From contig OX419761.1 in the NCBI GenBank assembly GCA_948567375.1, positions 870,501-934,500 on the forward strand: DNA of 64,000 nt, written 5' to 3'. The notes beneath the pieces were generated by a model that had not been told where the DNA came from, made no database searches, and saw only the letters and a list, made by a program, of their open reading frames with translations. This document shows positions 20,500 through 31,150 of this stretch, one piece after another. The stretch's first letter is position 1. Every line of letters starts with the position of its first letter. Both the position numbers and the translations under genes were made by a program. The DNA is from Lunularia cruciata (Eukaryota; Streptophyta; Marchantiopsida; Lunulariales; Lunulariaceae).

Positions 20500-20973
20500 A
20501 TGGAGGGTCATCAAGAGTGGATATTGAGATTATGCAAGGTTCCCCAAGGGTTTGAGGTGATTGTAGGGGTGGATTTGAGGAAAAGAGAGTTTACAATAGA
20601 ATTTGAAGAGAGTGTTGAGAGGATCCAAAAACCTACACCACTTGGAGGAAAGAGTGAGTCTAAGTGCTTTCTATGTGGAGAGAAGGGACATAAGGCAAGT
20701 CCATGTCCATTAACCTTTGAGAGCAAGAGATTGAGGGAAAGGAGAGGCTTACTTGACTTGGGTTTGCATGTTGGACCTTCTTCACCAAGATTGGGAGGGA
20801 GAAGATCTAAGACCAAGGAGTTGTGTGAGGTTTGTGGAGTTGAAGGACTTCCAAAAGGACATGAGTGTAGTGGAGTAAAAGCACTTTTGGAAACTTTGGT
20901 GAAGGATCTTGGAGAGAGTCTTAGTACAGCTACAGAAATACTACCACCTTCATCAGCTAGTTCTCAAGATTAG
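20500..20973 (+). CDS. Zinc-knuckle ORF upstream of gag in A2 (ORF0)
   Basis: 157 aa from MEGHQEWILRLCKVPQGFEV to TAG 20971. It carries a CCHC knuckle (CFLCGEKGHKASPCP) and a second Cys/His cluster (LCEVCGVEGLPKGHEC). It differs from A1 at only a few residues and lies 235 bases before gag. It is separate from the gag zinc knuckle near 22080, so the element has two knuckle-bearing products. Likely RNA or DNA binding, role unknown. Confidence 0.6.
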   Translation: MEGHQEWILRLCKVPQGFEVIVGVDLRKREFTIEFEESVERIQKPTPLGGKSESKCFLCGEKGHKASPCPLTFESKRLRERRGLLDLGLHVGPSSPRLGGRRSKTKELCEVCGVEGLPKGHECSGVKALLETLVKDLGESLSTATEILPPSSASSQD

Positions 20974-21208
20974 TGATGGAGATAATCTTTCAACTTATGG
21001 ATAAACTATCCATGAGAGTTAGATTAATATGCACTCTAGGATTTGATGTTGCTATAGAAATCTTGGAGCAACCTGAACCTTTTGTGTTCCCTAGAGTGGA
21101 TTATTCTCAGATGGTGTTAGTCATGTATATACTCTATTAGTAATAGAGTGAGAGAAAAGAAAAGAGAAAAAAAAAATTAAGAGAAAAGAAAGATAGTGAG
21201 GGGTTAAG

Positions 21209-21850
21209 ATGGGGAAACTTCCGGTTTTCTTTGGCAAGGATGGAGAAGATGTGGAGGCCTTTGTGAGAGACTTCAAGAGAGCTTGCATAGGAAACAATGA
21301 GAGGAGGAAGAATGAGTGGGCCTCATTATTACCAGATTTCTTTAAGGATGCAGCACTTACATGGTATGAGTCAGAATACCAAAAGAGAGAGAGGAGAGAG
21401 GGGGAAGAGGAGTCTTGGGAGACTTTGACTTCAGCACTCATTGAGAACTTTCTTCCTGATGAGAGTTATGAGAGATTGATGAGTGAGGTTACATTTCTCA
21501 AGCAAGGAGATGGAGAGAAAGTGAGGGTCTATGTGGAAAGAGTGGAAAAGTTGGAGTCCAGATTTCGCATAGTGTTGAGGAAGGGTGGGGATGATGTGGA
21601 GACTACAATGATTGGCATAGGGGCCATGCTCACCAAGAATTTTGTGGGAGGATTGAGACCACAAATTAGAAGCAAGGTGAGATATGAGAAACCTTCTTCC
21701 AAGGTTGAAGCTATCAAGATCGCAATTCGTATGGAGGAGAGTTTGGAAGGGGATGAAGGTGATGAAGGTGATGAAGGGGATGAAGGTGAATTTGGTGGTG
21801 AAGGAGGTTGTGCATCCTCCTCAAGGCTACAAGTATGGTGGAACTTCTGA
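21209..21850 (+). CDS. Gag of A2
   Basis: Starts MGKLPVFFGKDGEDVEAFVR. The retrotransposon capsid domain (residues ~5-170) contains ALTWYESEYQKRER, LIENFLPDESYERL and FVGGLRPQIRSKVRYEKPSS. Gag forms the virus-like particle. After residue ~185 the frame enters four 9-base units coding (GDE)n and ends WWNF at 21850. In A1 and A3, which lack the units, gag continues unbroken into the zinc knuckle and protease. The end here is therefore due to a net +28-base expansion (27+1), not a natural stop. The real Gag-Pol joins the 21684-26063 frame at ~21760-21790. Confidence 0.8.
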   Translation: MGKLPVFFGKDGEDVEAFVRDFKRACIGNNERRKNEWASLLPDFFKDAALTWYESEYQKRERREGEEESWETLTSALIENFLPDESYERLMSEVTFLKQGDGEKVRVYVERVEKLESRFRIVLRKGGDDVETTMIGIGAMLTKNFVGGLRPQIRSKVRYEKPSSKVEAIKIAIRMEESLEGDEGDEGDEGDEGEFGGEGGCASSSRLQVWWNF

Positions 21851-24800
21851 TACTTTGGTGACAAGGGTTGCACCACAAGTAGTAGTTGCTCCAATTCTTG
21901 CACCTCCACCAAAAGATCCACTCCAAACCATCACAGAACAACTTGCGGATCTCAAGATCAATGTGGTGCAACTATGGGAGAAGAGAGAGGTGGATCAGAA
22001 TGTAGGGAGAGGACCTAGGAGTTATGGAAACTATTCATATAGAGGAGGCCAACCAGCCAACAATTTCAATGATAGAAATTGTTTTGGTTGTGGAGGAAGA
22101 GGCCATATCCAAAGGAATTGCCCAAATTCCACTTACCATGGAGGAAGGGGTTATGAGGGAGCCAATAGAGGGAAAGAGGGAGGTAGTGAAACCCAAGTGG
22201 CTCCTAATCCCAACAAAGGTAAGGGGATAGCATCCATATATGTGGTTGAGAGCAAGTATGAGAAGGGAGAGTGCTCAAACTCCAAGGGTCTTAATTTGGA
22301 GCTTTTGGCACAAGAGAAGAAGAGAGCTCGTTTTGCAGAGGATGTTCACTCTTCTCAAGGATTTACTTCAAGCAAGGATACTCCTATGTCTACTAGGAGC
22401 ACTCGCACCTCAACACCATCAACAACAAAGACTCCAAGGAAGAAGTTGGGGATGGAGGACTTCTTGATCTCAAAGCAACAATGGAACTACAATGTGTTGG
22501 AGGATGTTGGTAGTCACAAGGCTAACATCACAGTGGGCCAATTAATTGCTTTGAACCCTACCTTGAGAAAGGAGCTTAGAGGTGGTTTGAGTTCTACAAG
22601 GAGCAAAAAGAAGAAGAAGGCAAAAGTTCCAGTATCAATGGGGGTGGTGGATGCCAAGCCAGCACCATGGGAGGCTTGTGAATATACCTCCAAGATTGAT
22701 GTGAGAGTGAATGGTCACAACATCAAGGATGCATTGGTTGATGGAGGATCAGCAGTGAATGCCATGTCAGAAAGGTTGATGAAGAAGTTGGGTATGATAC
22801 CCTCAAGACCTTCAACATTTGTGGTGAGCATGGCAAACAAGCAACAAGTTCGACCAGTAGGGGTGATGGATAAGGTGGTAGTTTCAGTTATGGGAGTTCA
22901 AAATCTCATGACTTTCCAAGTCTTGAAGGATTCAAGCTATGACTTACTTCTTGGGAGGCCATGGTTGAGAGCAGCACGCACAACTGATCGATGGCACAAA
23001 GGGTACTTGAGGATTGGGCCATCAAACCATAGAGTCACTGTTCCTGTGACTAACACCACCAACACTTCACATTCAGATACCCCATCTTCTAATTATTGGG
23101 AATCAGATTCTGAAGAAGGAGCTTCAGGTGTGGACACAAGCATGGAAGAGGAGACTTCCACGGAGGAAGATGAATCTGAATCTGATTCAGATGTGTATCC
23201 CTTGTGTGCTATGGATTTTGCACCTAAGCCAGAGGTTTTGAAGGACCCAGATAAATCACCATTGACACTTGAGGAGGTAGAGAGAAGGTTATCTACCCTC
23301 AAGTATGGCCCAAATGTTACCAAGGAGGAGAAGGTGAGATTTGAGGAGATTTTCCGCAAGTTCATCCATGTGTTTGCTTTTAGTTACAAGGATTTGAAGG
23401 AAGTCACCTTGGAGGAGCACAAGATAGAGGTGGAGTCACATGCAAGACCAATCCGCCAAAAGCAACGTCGCATTAGCCCACCAATATCTTTGGTTGTGAA
23501 GGAGGAGATTGATAAGCTCAAGGAGGCTGGATTTATCTTTGAGGTGGAGAATTCAGAATGGGTGTCTCCAATTGTCATTGTGAAGAAAAAGAATGGCAAG
23601 CTTCGGGTATGTGTGGATTACAAGAAGCTCAATGCTGTTACCAAGAAGGACTACTACCCATTGCCATTCATTGATGAGATCTTGGAGGAGGTTGCAGGTC
23701 ATGAGAGGTACAGTTTTGGAGATGGTTATAGTGGATATAACCAAATAAAGATTGCACCAGAGCATCAACAACTCACCACATTCACCACACCTTGGGGAAC
23801 TTACGCTTTCAAGGTCATGCCTTTTGGGCTTTGCAATGCTCCAGCCACATTCCAACGGTTCATGAACAAGGTATTTGAACCTTTCATTGGGAAATTTGTG
23901 AGAGATTTCATTGATGACTTTTGTGTCTATGGGAGCAAGGAGGAGCACTTTGAGCACCTAATCAAAGTCTTGCAACGCTTGGATGAGGCAAATGCATCAC
24001 TCAACCCAGAGAAGTGCATTTTTGGATGTGAAGAAGGTCTACTTTTGGGGCACATCATCTCCAAGGATGGAATAGCAGTTGATCCTGAGAAGGTGAGGAA
24101 AATCTCAAACCTTCCATTCCCTTCAAGCTTGACAAAGTTACGCCAATTCTTGGGAATGGTTGGGTACTATAGGAGGTTCATCTTCTCATTTTCCAACAAG
24201 GCTTATGCATTGACCATCTACATGAAGAAGGGTGTAGATTACATGGTGATTTTGGAAGACAAGGAGGCTCTCAAAGCTTTTGAGGAGCTCAAGCAATCCC
24301 TTGTTGTAGCTCCAATTCTTGCTAAACCTGATTGGAGTAAGCCTTTCATCCTCTACACTGATGCTTCTAATGTAGCTATAGGATGCACTCTTAGTCAATT
24401 AGACCAAGATGGGCATGATCATCCAATAGCTTATGCTAGTAGGCAGATGGTTTCAGCAGAGAAGAACTACTCTGTCACAGAGAGAGAAGGGTTGGTAGTG
24501 ATCTTTGGTCTCAAGAAGTTTAGACACTACTTGATTGGAGGGAAAGCCACAATTGTCACGGATCACAAGGCTTTGAAGTACATCTTCAACAAGCCTAATG
24601 TTGAAGGGAGACTAGCAAGGTGGATGATACTCTTGTCTGAGTATGACTACACAATTGAGGATAGGCCAGGAAAGAAACATGCAAATGCTGATTTGTTATC
24701 TAGAGCCTATGATCATGATGGAGATGAGCCAGTAGATGATTCCTTCCCGGATGAGGAGCTCATGACAATCTCAGTCACTCAAGAGATTCCAATGGAGTAC

Positions 24801-26063
24801 AAGGAGATTGTGGATTTTGTGACAAGAGGTAACTATCCAGAAGGGATGCATGCTAGGGAGAGGAAGGCCCTTGCAGCAAGATCTAGACCTTACACAATGG
24901 TGGAGGATATTCTTTTTCACCAAGGAGCAGATGGTCTACTTCGAAGAGCAGTGGGTAAGGAAGAGTCTATCCTACTCATAAAGGAGTTTCATGAAGGTTT
25001 AGTATGTGGAGGACACTTTGCAGGAAAGGTGACTGCTTTCAAGATTCTAGATGCAGGTTACCATTGGAGAGGGATTTTCAAGGATTGTCTTGATTATTGC
25101 AAAACTTGTCATGTTTGTCAAGCTTTTGCTAGAAAGTCTACATCCACTCCACCACTTAGATCAATTCCATTGCTAGGACCTTTTGAGAAGTGGGGAATTG
25201 ATTTTGTAGGACCTCTCAATAGAACCCCAAGGAACAATCGGTACATTGTGGTAGTTACTGATTACCTTACCAAGTGGGTTGAGGCTAGACCATTGAGGGA
25301 CAAGAATGAAGATGAAGTGGGTAGATTTCTTTATGAACGCATTATCACTAGGTTTGGATGCCCTTTGGAGTTGGTTTCTGATAGAGGAGGAGAGTTTATA
25401 GGAAGCATTACTACAGCCATGCTACGACATTTCTCTATCACACATAGAGTAACTACATCCTATAAGCCAAATTCCAATGGCTTGGCAGAGAGAACCAATC
25501 AGACCTTGTGCATGATGTTGGCCAAAGATGCAGAAATGGAGGGGGCTAAACATCATTGGGACAAGAGGATTCATGCAGTTTTGTGGGAGTATAGGACAAC
25601 CATGAAGACTTCCACTGGATATTCTCCATTCCAATTGGTGTATGGTATTGAGTCTACCTTACCTATTCACTTTGATCTTCCTACCTTCCAAAGCATTCAT
25701 AGGAGATTGAAGAAAGCACAAGGAAGTGATGCAGGGAAGTCAAGGAAGGATCAACTCATGGAGTTGGAAGAGGCAAGAGCAGTTGCTATGGTTCGAGTGG
25801 AGCAAGCCCAAAGGAAACAAAAGGAGAGCTATGACAAGAGGCAAGGCAAGAAGAAGGTGGAGCCTTTCAAAGAAGGTGATTGGGCAATGTTGTTTGATTC
25901 CATTCGATTCAAGAGAGTGCAAAAGAAGTTTTTGCCTAAGTACTTTGGACCTTTCATAGTGGAGAAGGTGTGGGGCAATTACACCTATGATCTCAAGGAG
26001 TTGGGAGGAAGACACTTTGATAGGATTAACCATGATAAGTTGAAGATGTACCACAGAAGGTAG
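21684..26063 (+). CDS. Pol polyprotein of A2: knuckle, protease, RT, RNase H, integrase
   Basis: An open frame of 1459 codons, genuine from ~21790 (LVVKEVVHPPQGYKYGG). Order: CCHC knuckle (CFGCGGRGHIQRNCP, ~22080), protease with the unusual DGGSAVNAM (~22740) and LLLGRPWLR, RT (KNGKLRVCVDYKKLN; FGLCNAPATFQRFM; FIDDFCVYG ~23910), RNase H (LYTDASNVAIGC ~24355, TEREGL, VTDHKALKYI), integrase zinc finger (HEGLVCGGH, CKTCHVCQ), catalytic D, D, E (IDFVGP, SDRGGEF, NGLAERTNQ), then a GPF module (KYFGPFIVEKV ~25945). No chromodomain. Order and missing chromodomain fit Tat/Athila-type Gypsy elements. No stop codon inside; all catalytic residues present. Confidence 0.9.
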   Translation: MRNLLPRLKLSRSQFVWRRVWKGMKVMKVMKGMKVNLVVKEVVHPPQGYKYGGTSDTLVTRVAPQVVVAPILAPPPKDPLQTITEQLADLKINVVQLWEKREVDQNVGRGPRSYGNYSYRGGQPANNFNDRNCFGCGGRGHIQRNCPNSTYHGGRGYEGANRGKEGGSETQVAPNPNKGKGIASIYVVESKYEKGECSNSKGLNLELLAQEKKRARFAEDVHSSQGFTSSKDTPMSTRSTRTSTPSTTKTPRKKLGMEDFLISKQQWNYNVLEDVGSHKANITVGQLIALNPTLRKELRGGLSSTRSKKKKKAKVPVSMGVVDAKPAPWEACEYTSKIDVRVNGHNIKDALVDGGSAVNAMSERLMKKLGMIPSRPSTFVVSMANKQQVRPVGVMDKVVVSVMGVQNLMTFQVLKDSSYDLLLGRPWLRAARTTDRWHKGYLRIGPSNHRVTVPVTNTTNTSHSDTPSSNYWESDSEEGASGVDTSMEEETSTEEDESESDSDVYPLCAMDFAPKPEVLKDPDKSPLTLEEVERRLSTLKYGPNVTKEEKVRFEEIFRKFIHVFAFSYKDLKEVTLEEHKIEVESHARPIRQKQRRISPPISLVVKEEIDKLKEAGFIFEVENSEWVSPIVIVKKKNGKLRVCVDYKKLNAVTKKDYYPLPFIDEILEEVAGHERYSFGDGYSGYNQIKIAPEHQQLTTFTTPWGTYAFKVMPFGLCNAPATFQRFMNKVFEPFIGKFVRDFIDDFCVYGSKEEHFEHLIKVLQRLDEANASLNPEKCIFGCEEGLLLGHIISKDGIAVDPEKVRKISNLPFPSSLTKLRQFLGMVGYYRRFIFSFSNKAYALTIYMKKGVDYMVILEDKEALKAFEELKQSLVVAPILAKPDWSKPFILYTDASNVAIGCTLSQLDQDGHDHPIAYASRQMVSAEKNYSVTEREGLVVIFGLKKFRHYLIGGKATIVTDHKALKYIFNKPNVEGRLARWMILLSEYDYTIEDRPGKKHANADLLSRAYDHDGDEPVDDSFPDEELMTISVTQEIPMEYKEIVDFVTRGNYPEGMHARERKALAARSRPYTMVEDILFHQGADGLLRRAVGKEESILLIKEFHEGLVCGGHFAGKVTAFKILDAGYHWRGIFKDCLDYCKTCHVCQAFARKSTSTPPLRSIPLLGPFEKWGIDFVGPLNRTPRNNRYIVVVTDYLTKWVEARPLRDKNEDEVGRFLYERIITRFGCPLELVSDRGGEFIGSITTAMLRHFSITHRVTTSYKPNSNGLAERTNQTLCMMLAKDAEMEGAKHHWDKRIHAVLWEYRTTMKTSTGYSPFQLVYGIESTLPIHFDLPTFQSIHRRLKKAQGSDAGKSRKDQLMELEEARAVAMVRVEQAQRKQKESYDKRQGKKKVEPFKEGDWAMLFDSIRFKRVQKKFLPKYFGPFIVEKVWGNYTYDLKELGGRHFDRINHDKLKMYHRR

Positions 26064-26111
26064 AGAGACCTTCACTTTGAGGACAAAGTGAAAACTTAGT
26101 CCGGGGGTAAA

Positions 26112-26790
26112 TGTAACACCCATTTGTGCATGTGTGTGGTATTGTGATATTTAGCTTGGTATTACAAGTACTTAAGAGATATTATTTATATAGAGATAAA
26201 GGATGGTTCTATATTAGTCATGGTTAGCTAAAGTTAGTCATAGCTAAGATAGATGGGACCTTACTTTAGAGGAAGTAGAAAAGATGAGCACCACTATTTT
26301 GGATTTTAGTGTGTTGACTTGGTATTATTCCTAGGTGTTTGGCTTTGGGGAAAGAGTTGAGAACTCTTGGGCCCGCAAGCCTTTTTGTTTTGGATTCTTC
26401 TTTAGTCCAAGGATAGCCCATGTGAAGGAATCCTTGCTTTAGTGGTTGGGTCAAGATAAGGGGAATATGCCCATGTGAATGGATATTCCTTTCTACTTTT
26501 TGACTTTACTTGACTTTTAGTCTAGTAACTTGAGTTACTACGGTAATTAGTAACTTTGGTACGTAACTATTTCACAAGTATATAAACAAGGAGTGAGGAG
26601 GTACTCATCATCCTTTCATTTGCAACTATCTCTCTCTCATTGAGTTCTCTAGTGAGCAATGTCTTGAGTCTTGGAGTGTTAGCCTTGGAGGAGTATGATG
26701 GAGTTGGGGTTCCTTGCCTTCTTAGTCCATGGTGCGCTACCATAATAGCCATCAGAGGTTCATCCTGAGTGAGAGACAGGCCGGCTCACA
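26112..26790 (+). repeat. A2 3' LTR
   Basis: 679 bases, TG...CA, preceded by GTCCGGGGGTAAA and followed by the target duplication GGAC. No difference from the 5' LTR was found by eye, which implies a recent insertion. Confidence 0.95.
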
Positions 26791-26794
26791 GGAC

Positions 26795-26942
26795 AGAGGC
26801 CGGCGAGCGTCACCTGGATTCTCTATGCTTGAGTGGGTGTGGCTTGACTGTAATCAGTGCCCAGTTGTTGGCAGTTTATAGAGTGACAGATCAAGTACTG
26901 ATCTGAGTTGAGTTGAGTTGAGAATGTTAAGCAATCTGATTA
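26795..26942 (+). repeat. C 5' LTR, right part
   Basis: Continues the C LTR after A2 (AGAGGCCGGCGAGCGTCACC...AATCTGATTA) and matches 36167-36314. After GATTA it reads CATCAGAG, whereas the 3' copy reads TTGTGGCACTTTAG. The terminal 105-base block found at 36316-36420 is absent here. Confidence 0.8.
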
Positions 26943-28232
26943 CATCAGAGAAGTGAAGTCAGGGGGAAATCGGGTGCAGGAACGTTGAGTGTTGGTGGTA
27001 TCTCCAAGCTCGGTGGATCGTGGTAGCTCGATTTAGGTTCTGTGTTTCCCTAGTGTGCAGAAGCTCGTGTAGTTGATGCAAATTTGGCACTTAGGCGGAC
27101 GGTGTGCGGAAGCGCTGGCCAAATTTCGAGCAAAGAAGGAGCAATTTTCGAGCAGTGTTGTGATTTTGAGCTCAGGAGGTGAAGGCAGGACCAATTTGCT
27201 ACGAGTTGGGCTCAGAAAGTGAAATTGAAGGTGGAGTTGGAAAGCTCTTCTCATGAAATTGTGATTTGGAAAACCCGTTTTGTCAATTTGGCTCGAGTGG
27301 AAAGTTAGCGGGGGATTTGGCGGACATCCATCTTTAGGGTTTACGTCAGATTTTACGTCAGATTTTGGGCCAGAATTGGAGGAGTTTCGCTGTTTGGCCA
27401 GATTTGGAGAAGTTTCGCTAGTTTGGAGGAGTTTCGCAGATTTGGAGAAGTTTCGCCAATTTTGGAGGAGGTTCGAAGTGGCAACAAGAAAGGCCTCATT
27501 TGGCTGAATTTCGGTGTTTAGAGGCTTCGAGGCATAGGGCTGTGGGCTATGAGAGGCTACGAAGGCCTAGAAGGGCCAGCAAGCCAGCTTGCTGGCGTGA
27601 GGCTAGCTAGTTTAGTGTAGATCTTGGTCATTGGTTGGCAAAATCTGCCTTTCTTGCTAGATTGTGCGCAACAAGGTTTGACCCCTAGATCTCTTGTTCC
27701 TAGACTGGTGCCCTAGCCAACTGGTCCACCCTCACTTGTTGTCATAGTGACTGTGCCGCTGTTATCTATACACATGTAGCTTTGGCTAGGAGAGGCAGTT
27801 TGATCTCATTCTTGGTGATCCTGGTAGCTTAGGACTTAGATACGAACTACTCTTATGTCAAATGCCAAATGGTGGCAGAGTCAGTCCCGTGTTGTGTTAT
27901 GATATGGAGGGTTTTCGTTTAGATTTCTTGTGATTGGATCCCCTCCATTCTCTGCTTCTTGCTTGTGCACCATGTTTGTGTGAGGTGCCTTGACTTTTGA
28001 GCGTTGGTGCTCTGGTGTGCTCTCGGTGGTGAGGCTGGAGTGATGACCAGTCAGACTACCTTTGTTTCTCTCCGGTGAGGCAGGAAGTGATGACCTGCAG
28101 ACCGTGAGAGTGCGTGTTATGATGGCAGGTTACAGGTTGCCCTTCCCCTAGTGTAGTTATCTCGGTTAGAGTTACATTAGTGGGTGGTGTCTAGTTGGTG
28201 TTGGCACTTGGTGGGGCACTTGCAGTTGCGAC
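26943..28232 (+). other. C leader region before gag
   Basis: About 1.3 kb without a convincing frame. It has GA/T-rich repeats of GGAG(A/G)AGTTTCGC near 27380-27470. A TGGTGGCAGAGTCAG motif at 27870 loosely resembles an initiator-Met primer-binding site (TGGTATCAGAGCC). If real, the LTR would extend to ~27867, but the 3' copy does not support this. Confidence 0.4.
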
Positions 28233-29789
28233 TTGCGGTTGCAGTTGGTGGTTTGGGTTTGCTATTGCAGTTACGTGGTCACGACGGAGTTCTTTGGAGA
28301 TTCCAGAGGAGTTAGCCCTGCAGTACGCAGTGGGTTTACTCGGAGTGGTGCTCGGTATCAGCCTATATCTCAGGTCCCAGTGAGGGAGGAGATTGACTCA
28401 GAGTTGGAGTTCGACACAGGAGCTGATTCAGTTGAGAGTGCACTTGGTGTGTCCGCACCGTTGTTGTGGGACATGGACGAGATTTATGGGGCCTCCAAAG
28501 GCCCTAGGCGTTACTCTGGCACAGTGGGTACCATTGAGTTGGATGACTTCATCCAGGAGTTTGATAGTTGGTGTGATCTGCAGCAGATGCGGAACCCGAC
28601 TTTGTTCACACCCTTCATGGCATGGAAGGGGTTGTTTCAGCACTTGGAGGGTCCACCGATGGATGACTACCATGAGTTCAGGAGAGCTCATTTGGAGGAG
28701 ATTGAGTTATGGAGACAGTATTGGTCTCCTCACTATGTCTCCATCACTTCAGGCTCGGTGGCCAGGAGTAGGTCGGCTGTACCTACGAGTTCTAGCTCGA
28801 GTAGTGTTGGTGGAGCTAGTGGAGGTGCACTAGCTGGAGATAGTGCTACTCTGAGTGGAGGTACCGCTGCAGGAGGTGGTGTGGTACCGGGGTTTAACCC
28901 CATGGCTGAGTTCTTCCTATGTTTGAGGCAGAACTACCAGGGAGTGCGGACTGACAAGCTGAGGAGCTTGCAGGAATTCCAGCGGAAGGCTGGAGAGAGC
29001 CTACGCGAGGCATACACTCGCATGAGGCGGCTGATCAGTTTCACTCAGTGAGTTACTGAGGCCCAGGCAGTCCAGTTTTGGTATAGGATACTGGACAAGG
29101 AGTTGCGACGTAGAGTTCGTGATGCTACGTTGTTGCAGGCTACTTCGCCCACTTTGGCAGTAGTCTTTGGTTTGGCTGAGCGTATTGAGCTCAACATGGT
29201 GGAGGAGAGAGTGGTGACAGCTGGATTTGGTAGAGAGACCTCATCCACGGTTGTGACTTCTTCTAGAGTGTAGCAAAGTGCACCACGCCCAGTTGGTTTT
29301 CGAGGACAGGGTGTACAGCCCAGATCCTATGGAGCGAGTGGAGGGCCTAGTGGAGTTAGACCCTTACCCTCATTTTCGGGTCAGCAGCAGCCAGTGAGTG
29401 GTGGTGTTGCTTGTTGGACTTGTGGTGGACCTCACCATAGGAGAGAGTGTACTCAGGGCAGTGGACCTGATACCTCTGGTGCATCACAGCCAGCACAGAG
29501 GCAGTGTGAGCATTGCCACAGATTTGGTCACACTAGTGACCGGTGTTTTGACCTACACCCGGAGTTATGGAGTGGTAGGGCTGCTATGGCAGGTAGTAGA
29601 GGAGCTCCAGTTCATGGAGGACGAGGTGGTAGAGGTGGTGGTAGAGGATCTACACCTAGTAGGGGTGCGGTACCTGCCCTTACTTCTGACACAACTATGG
29701 CTACTCGGATTGAGCAGTTGGAGCAGAGATTGGTTAGTATGGCTATTGCTCAGAGGAGATCAGATTCGGGTGCTGAGGCTTCCACCTAA
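28233..29789 (+). pseudogene. Gag of element C, with two zinc knuckles
   Basis: One frame, broken by TGA 29049 and TAG 29271 and ended by TAA 29787. Capsid-like segments include IELDDFIQEFDSWCDLQQMR and LQEFQRKAGESLREAYTRM, followed after the first stop by AVQFWYRILDKELRRRVRDA. Near 29415 and 29500 are two knuckle motifs: CWTCGGPHHRREC and CEHCHRFGHTSDRC. The end is Gly/Arg-rich (GGRGGRGGGRG) with a short coiled coil (IEQLEQRLVSMAIAQ). The start is uncertain: the first ~50 residues do not look like gag. The same frame continues into the protease ORF at 29811, so gag and pol were probably a single polyprotein, with TAA 29787 a later break or a readthrough stop. Confidence 0.7.
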
Positions 29790-29810
29790 TATGCTGGTGA
29801 TAGAGATGCT

Positions 29811-31150
29811 TTGGACTTCATGTGCGGAGCAGCCCAGGTGGATGCATCTACAGCAGTGACTAGGAGTGCAGTACGTGCTCCAGAGCCTAGAGGAGCATCA
29901 GTGGAGTTGGACCCACAGAGAGGAGAGGTTGGGAGACAAGTCAGACTTCTCCAGTCTTTCACGCTATCTGAGGCATTGCAGACGACATCCATGGTTCCTA
30001 GACGTCCCAGTGCAGGTGTGGTAGGTGGTGATGGAGTACATGATGGACTACCTGCTAGTCAGCCACCTGCTACTACACCAACTGAGTCTAGCATGATGTT
30101 GGGGGCTGCTCAGCTGATTATGCGGCATCCTTTATTTTCAGCCAGTGACATGTTTACATTGGGAGTGGACCCAGCCCCAGTGTTCCGGTTGGCTGCCACG
30201 TTGTGTGAGAGTAGGGATGGTGCAATTCCTACTACTAGAGCAGAGGTGGTTGGTAGTGGAGCTGACTTGGTTGAGGAGCATGGGATCCGTTCAGCGACCA
30301 GTGGTTTATGGCAGGCAGCAGTGGCTAGACTGGAGGAGTTGCCAGCTAGACCGGCCTTTGAGAGAGCGCGGTTTACACCTGGTGTTGTCCTATTGGATAA
30401 CCAGAGGGGGATCTTTCGTTTGGTGGGACCTTCAGGGAAGGTCTATACACCACAGAGAGTCTTGTTAGACCCTGGTGCGCAGCCCCTTATGTTGGGGAAG
30501 GCTGCAGTTGTTGGTCTGGAGTTACGGAAGACCGATGTGGAGAGGTGTCCATTTCAGATCCAGACATCTCTTGGTGGTGGTTCGACACAGTACATCACAC
30601 GTGGAGAGCTTGTTGTCCAGGTTCAGCCTGGTCATCCAACTGATAGCTTGGTGGTGAGAGCTCAAGCTATTGCGACGATAGCTGAGTCATATGATGTGCT
30701 AGTTGGGGGAGCAGTGTTATACCCTATGGGTTTCAGTATTGACTATTGGGAGGAGACAGCCTCTTATAGACCTGGTTGGCAGTCTGGTGAGGGACGGGTA
30801 TGTCGCCTACCAGTACGCTTCAGTAGTGGCAGTCTTGGCTCACTACAGTCCGGGACCATGGCAGCATCAGTTTTGGCTTTCAGCGGTGCAGTTACTTGGC
30901 ATGGTGACTTGTTGGAGGGGAACGCCCATGCAGAGGATACTCCAGTACCAGAGGAGATCACTCGGCTATGGAGTACGAGTGGGATTGTTCCATCCACCTT
31001 GGATGTTCCATTGTGGAGTTCAGAGGAGGCATTGCAGCAGCATGCAGATCAGTTGGTGCAGCAGGCTTGGAGTGGAGCCTTCGTACCATCAGGGGATGAG
31101 TGTGAGGAGGAGCCTCCAGAGGCGATTGCTTTGACACCTCTGGATACCAC
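29811..31150 (+). pseudogene. Element C Pol N-terminus: spacer and aspartic protease
   Basis: Same frame as gag. A spacer of ~190 residues precedes a retropepsin-like domain around 30370-30770. This starts GIFRLVGPSGKVYTPQRV, has the catalytic segment VLLDPGAQPLMLGKAAV (Asp codon 30468) and ends SYDVLVGGAVLYPMGFSIDY. The usual D-S/T-G-A is D-P-G-A here. After it comes a linker of ~125 residues (ITRLWSTSGIVPSTLDVPLW; acidic GDECEEEPPEA) leading into the methyltransferase. The protease processes the polyprotein in the family. Assignment rests on motif and place between gag and RT. Confidence 0.65.

Larger units (their letters stand above)
18961..26790 (+). mobile_element. Family A retrotransposon copy A2, youngest and nearly intact
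   Basis: Full element of 7830 bases inserted in the C 5' LTR. The 4-bp duplication GGAC is at 18957-18960 and 26791-26794. The empty site survives in the C 3' LTR at 36163-36166 (GTGGACAGAGG). Its two LTRs (18961-19639 and 26112-26790) look identical by eye. The polyprotein is open for 1459 codons from 21684, with a single frame change near 21760-21790. It is the best full copy in the window and may have moved recently. Confidence 0.95.

Noticed and set aside
25945-26063. Chromodomain at the family A integrase end
   Set aside because: After the GPF module only ~35 residues follow (WGNYTYDLKELGG...), too short and without chromodomain aromatic residues.
27868-27886. Initiator-Met primer-binding site for element C (TGGTGGCAGAGTCAG)
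   Set aside because: At least three mismatches in 13 bases, and the implied 1.4-kb LTR is not matched at the 3' end. Kept only as a weak note in the leader region.
28393-28833. 146-codon frame overlapping C gag in another frame
   Set aside because: It is an out-of-frame shadow of gag with no motif. The gag frame has capsid and zinc-knuckle features.
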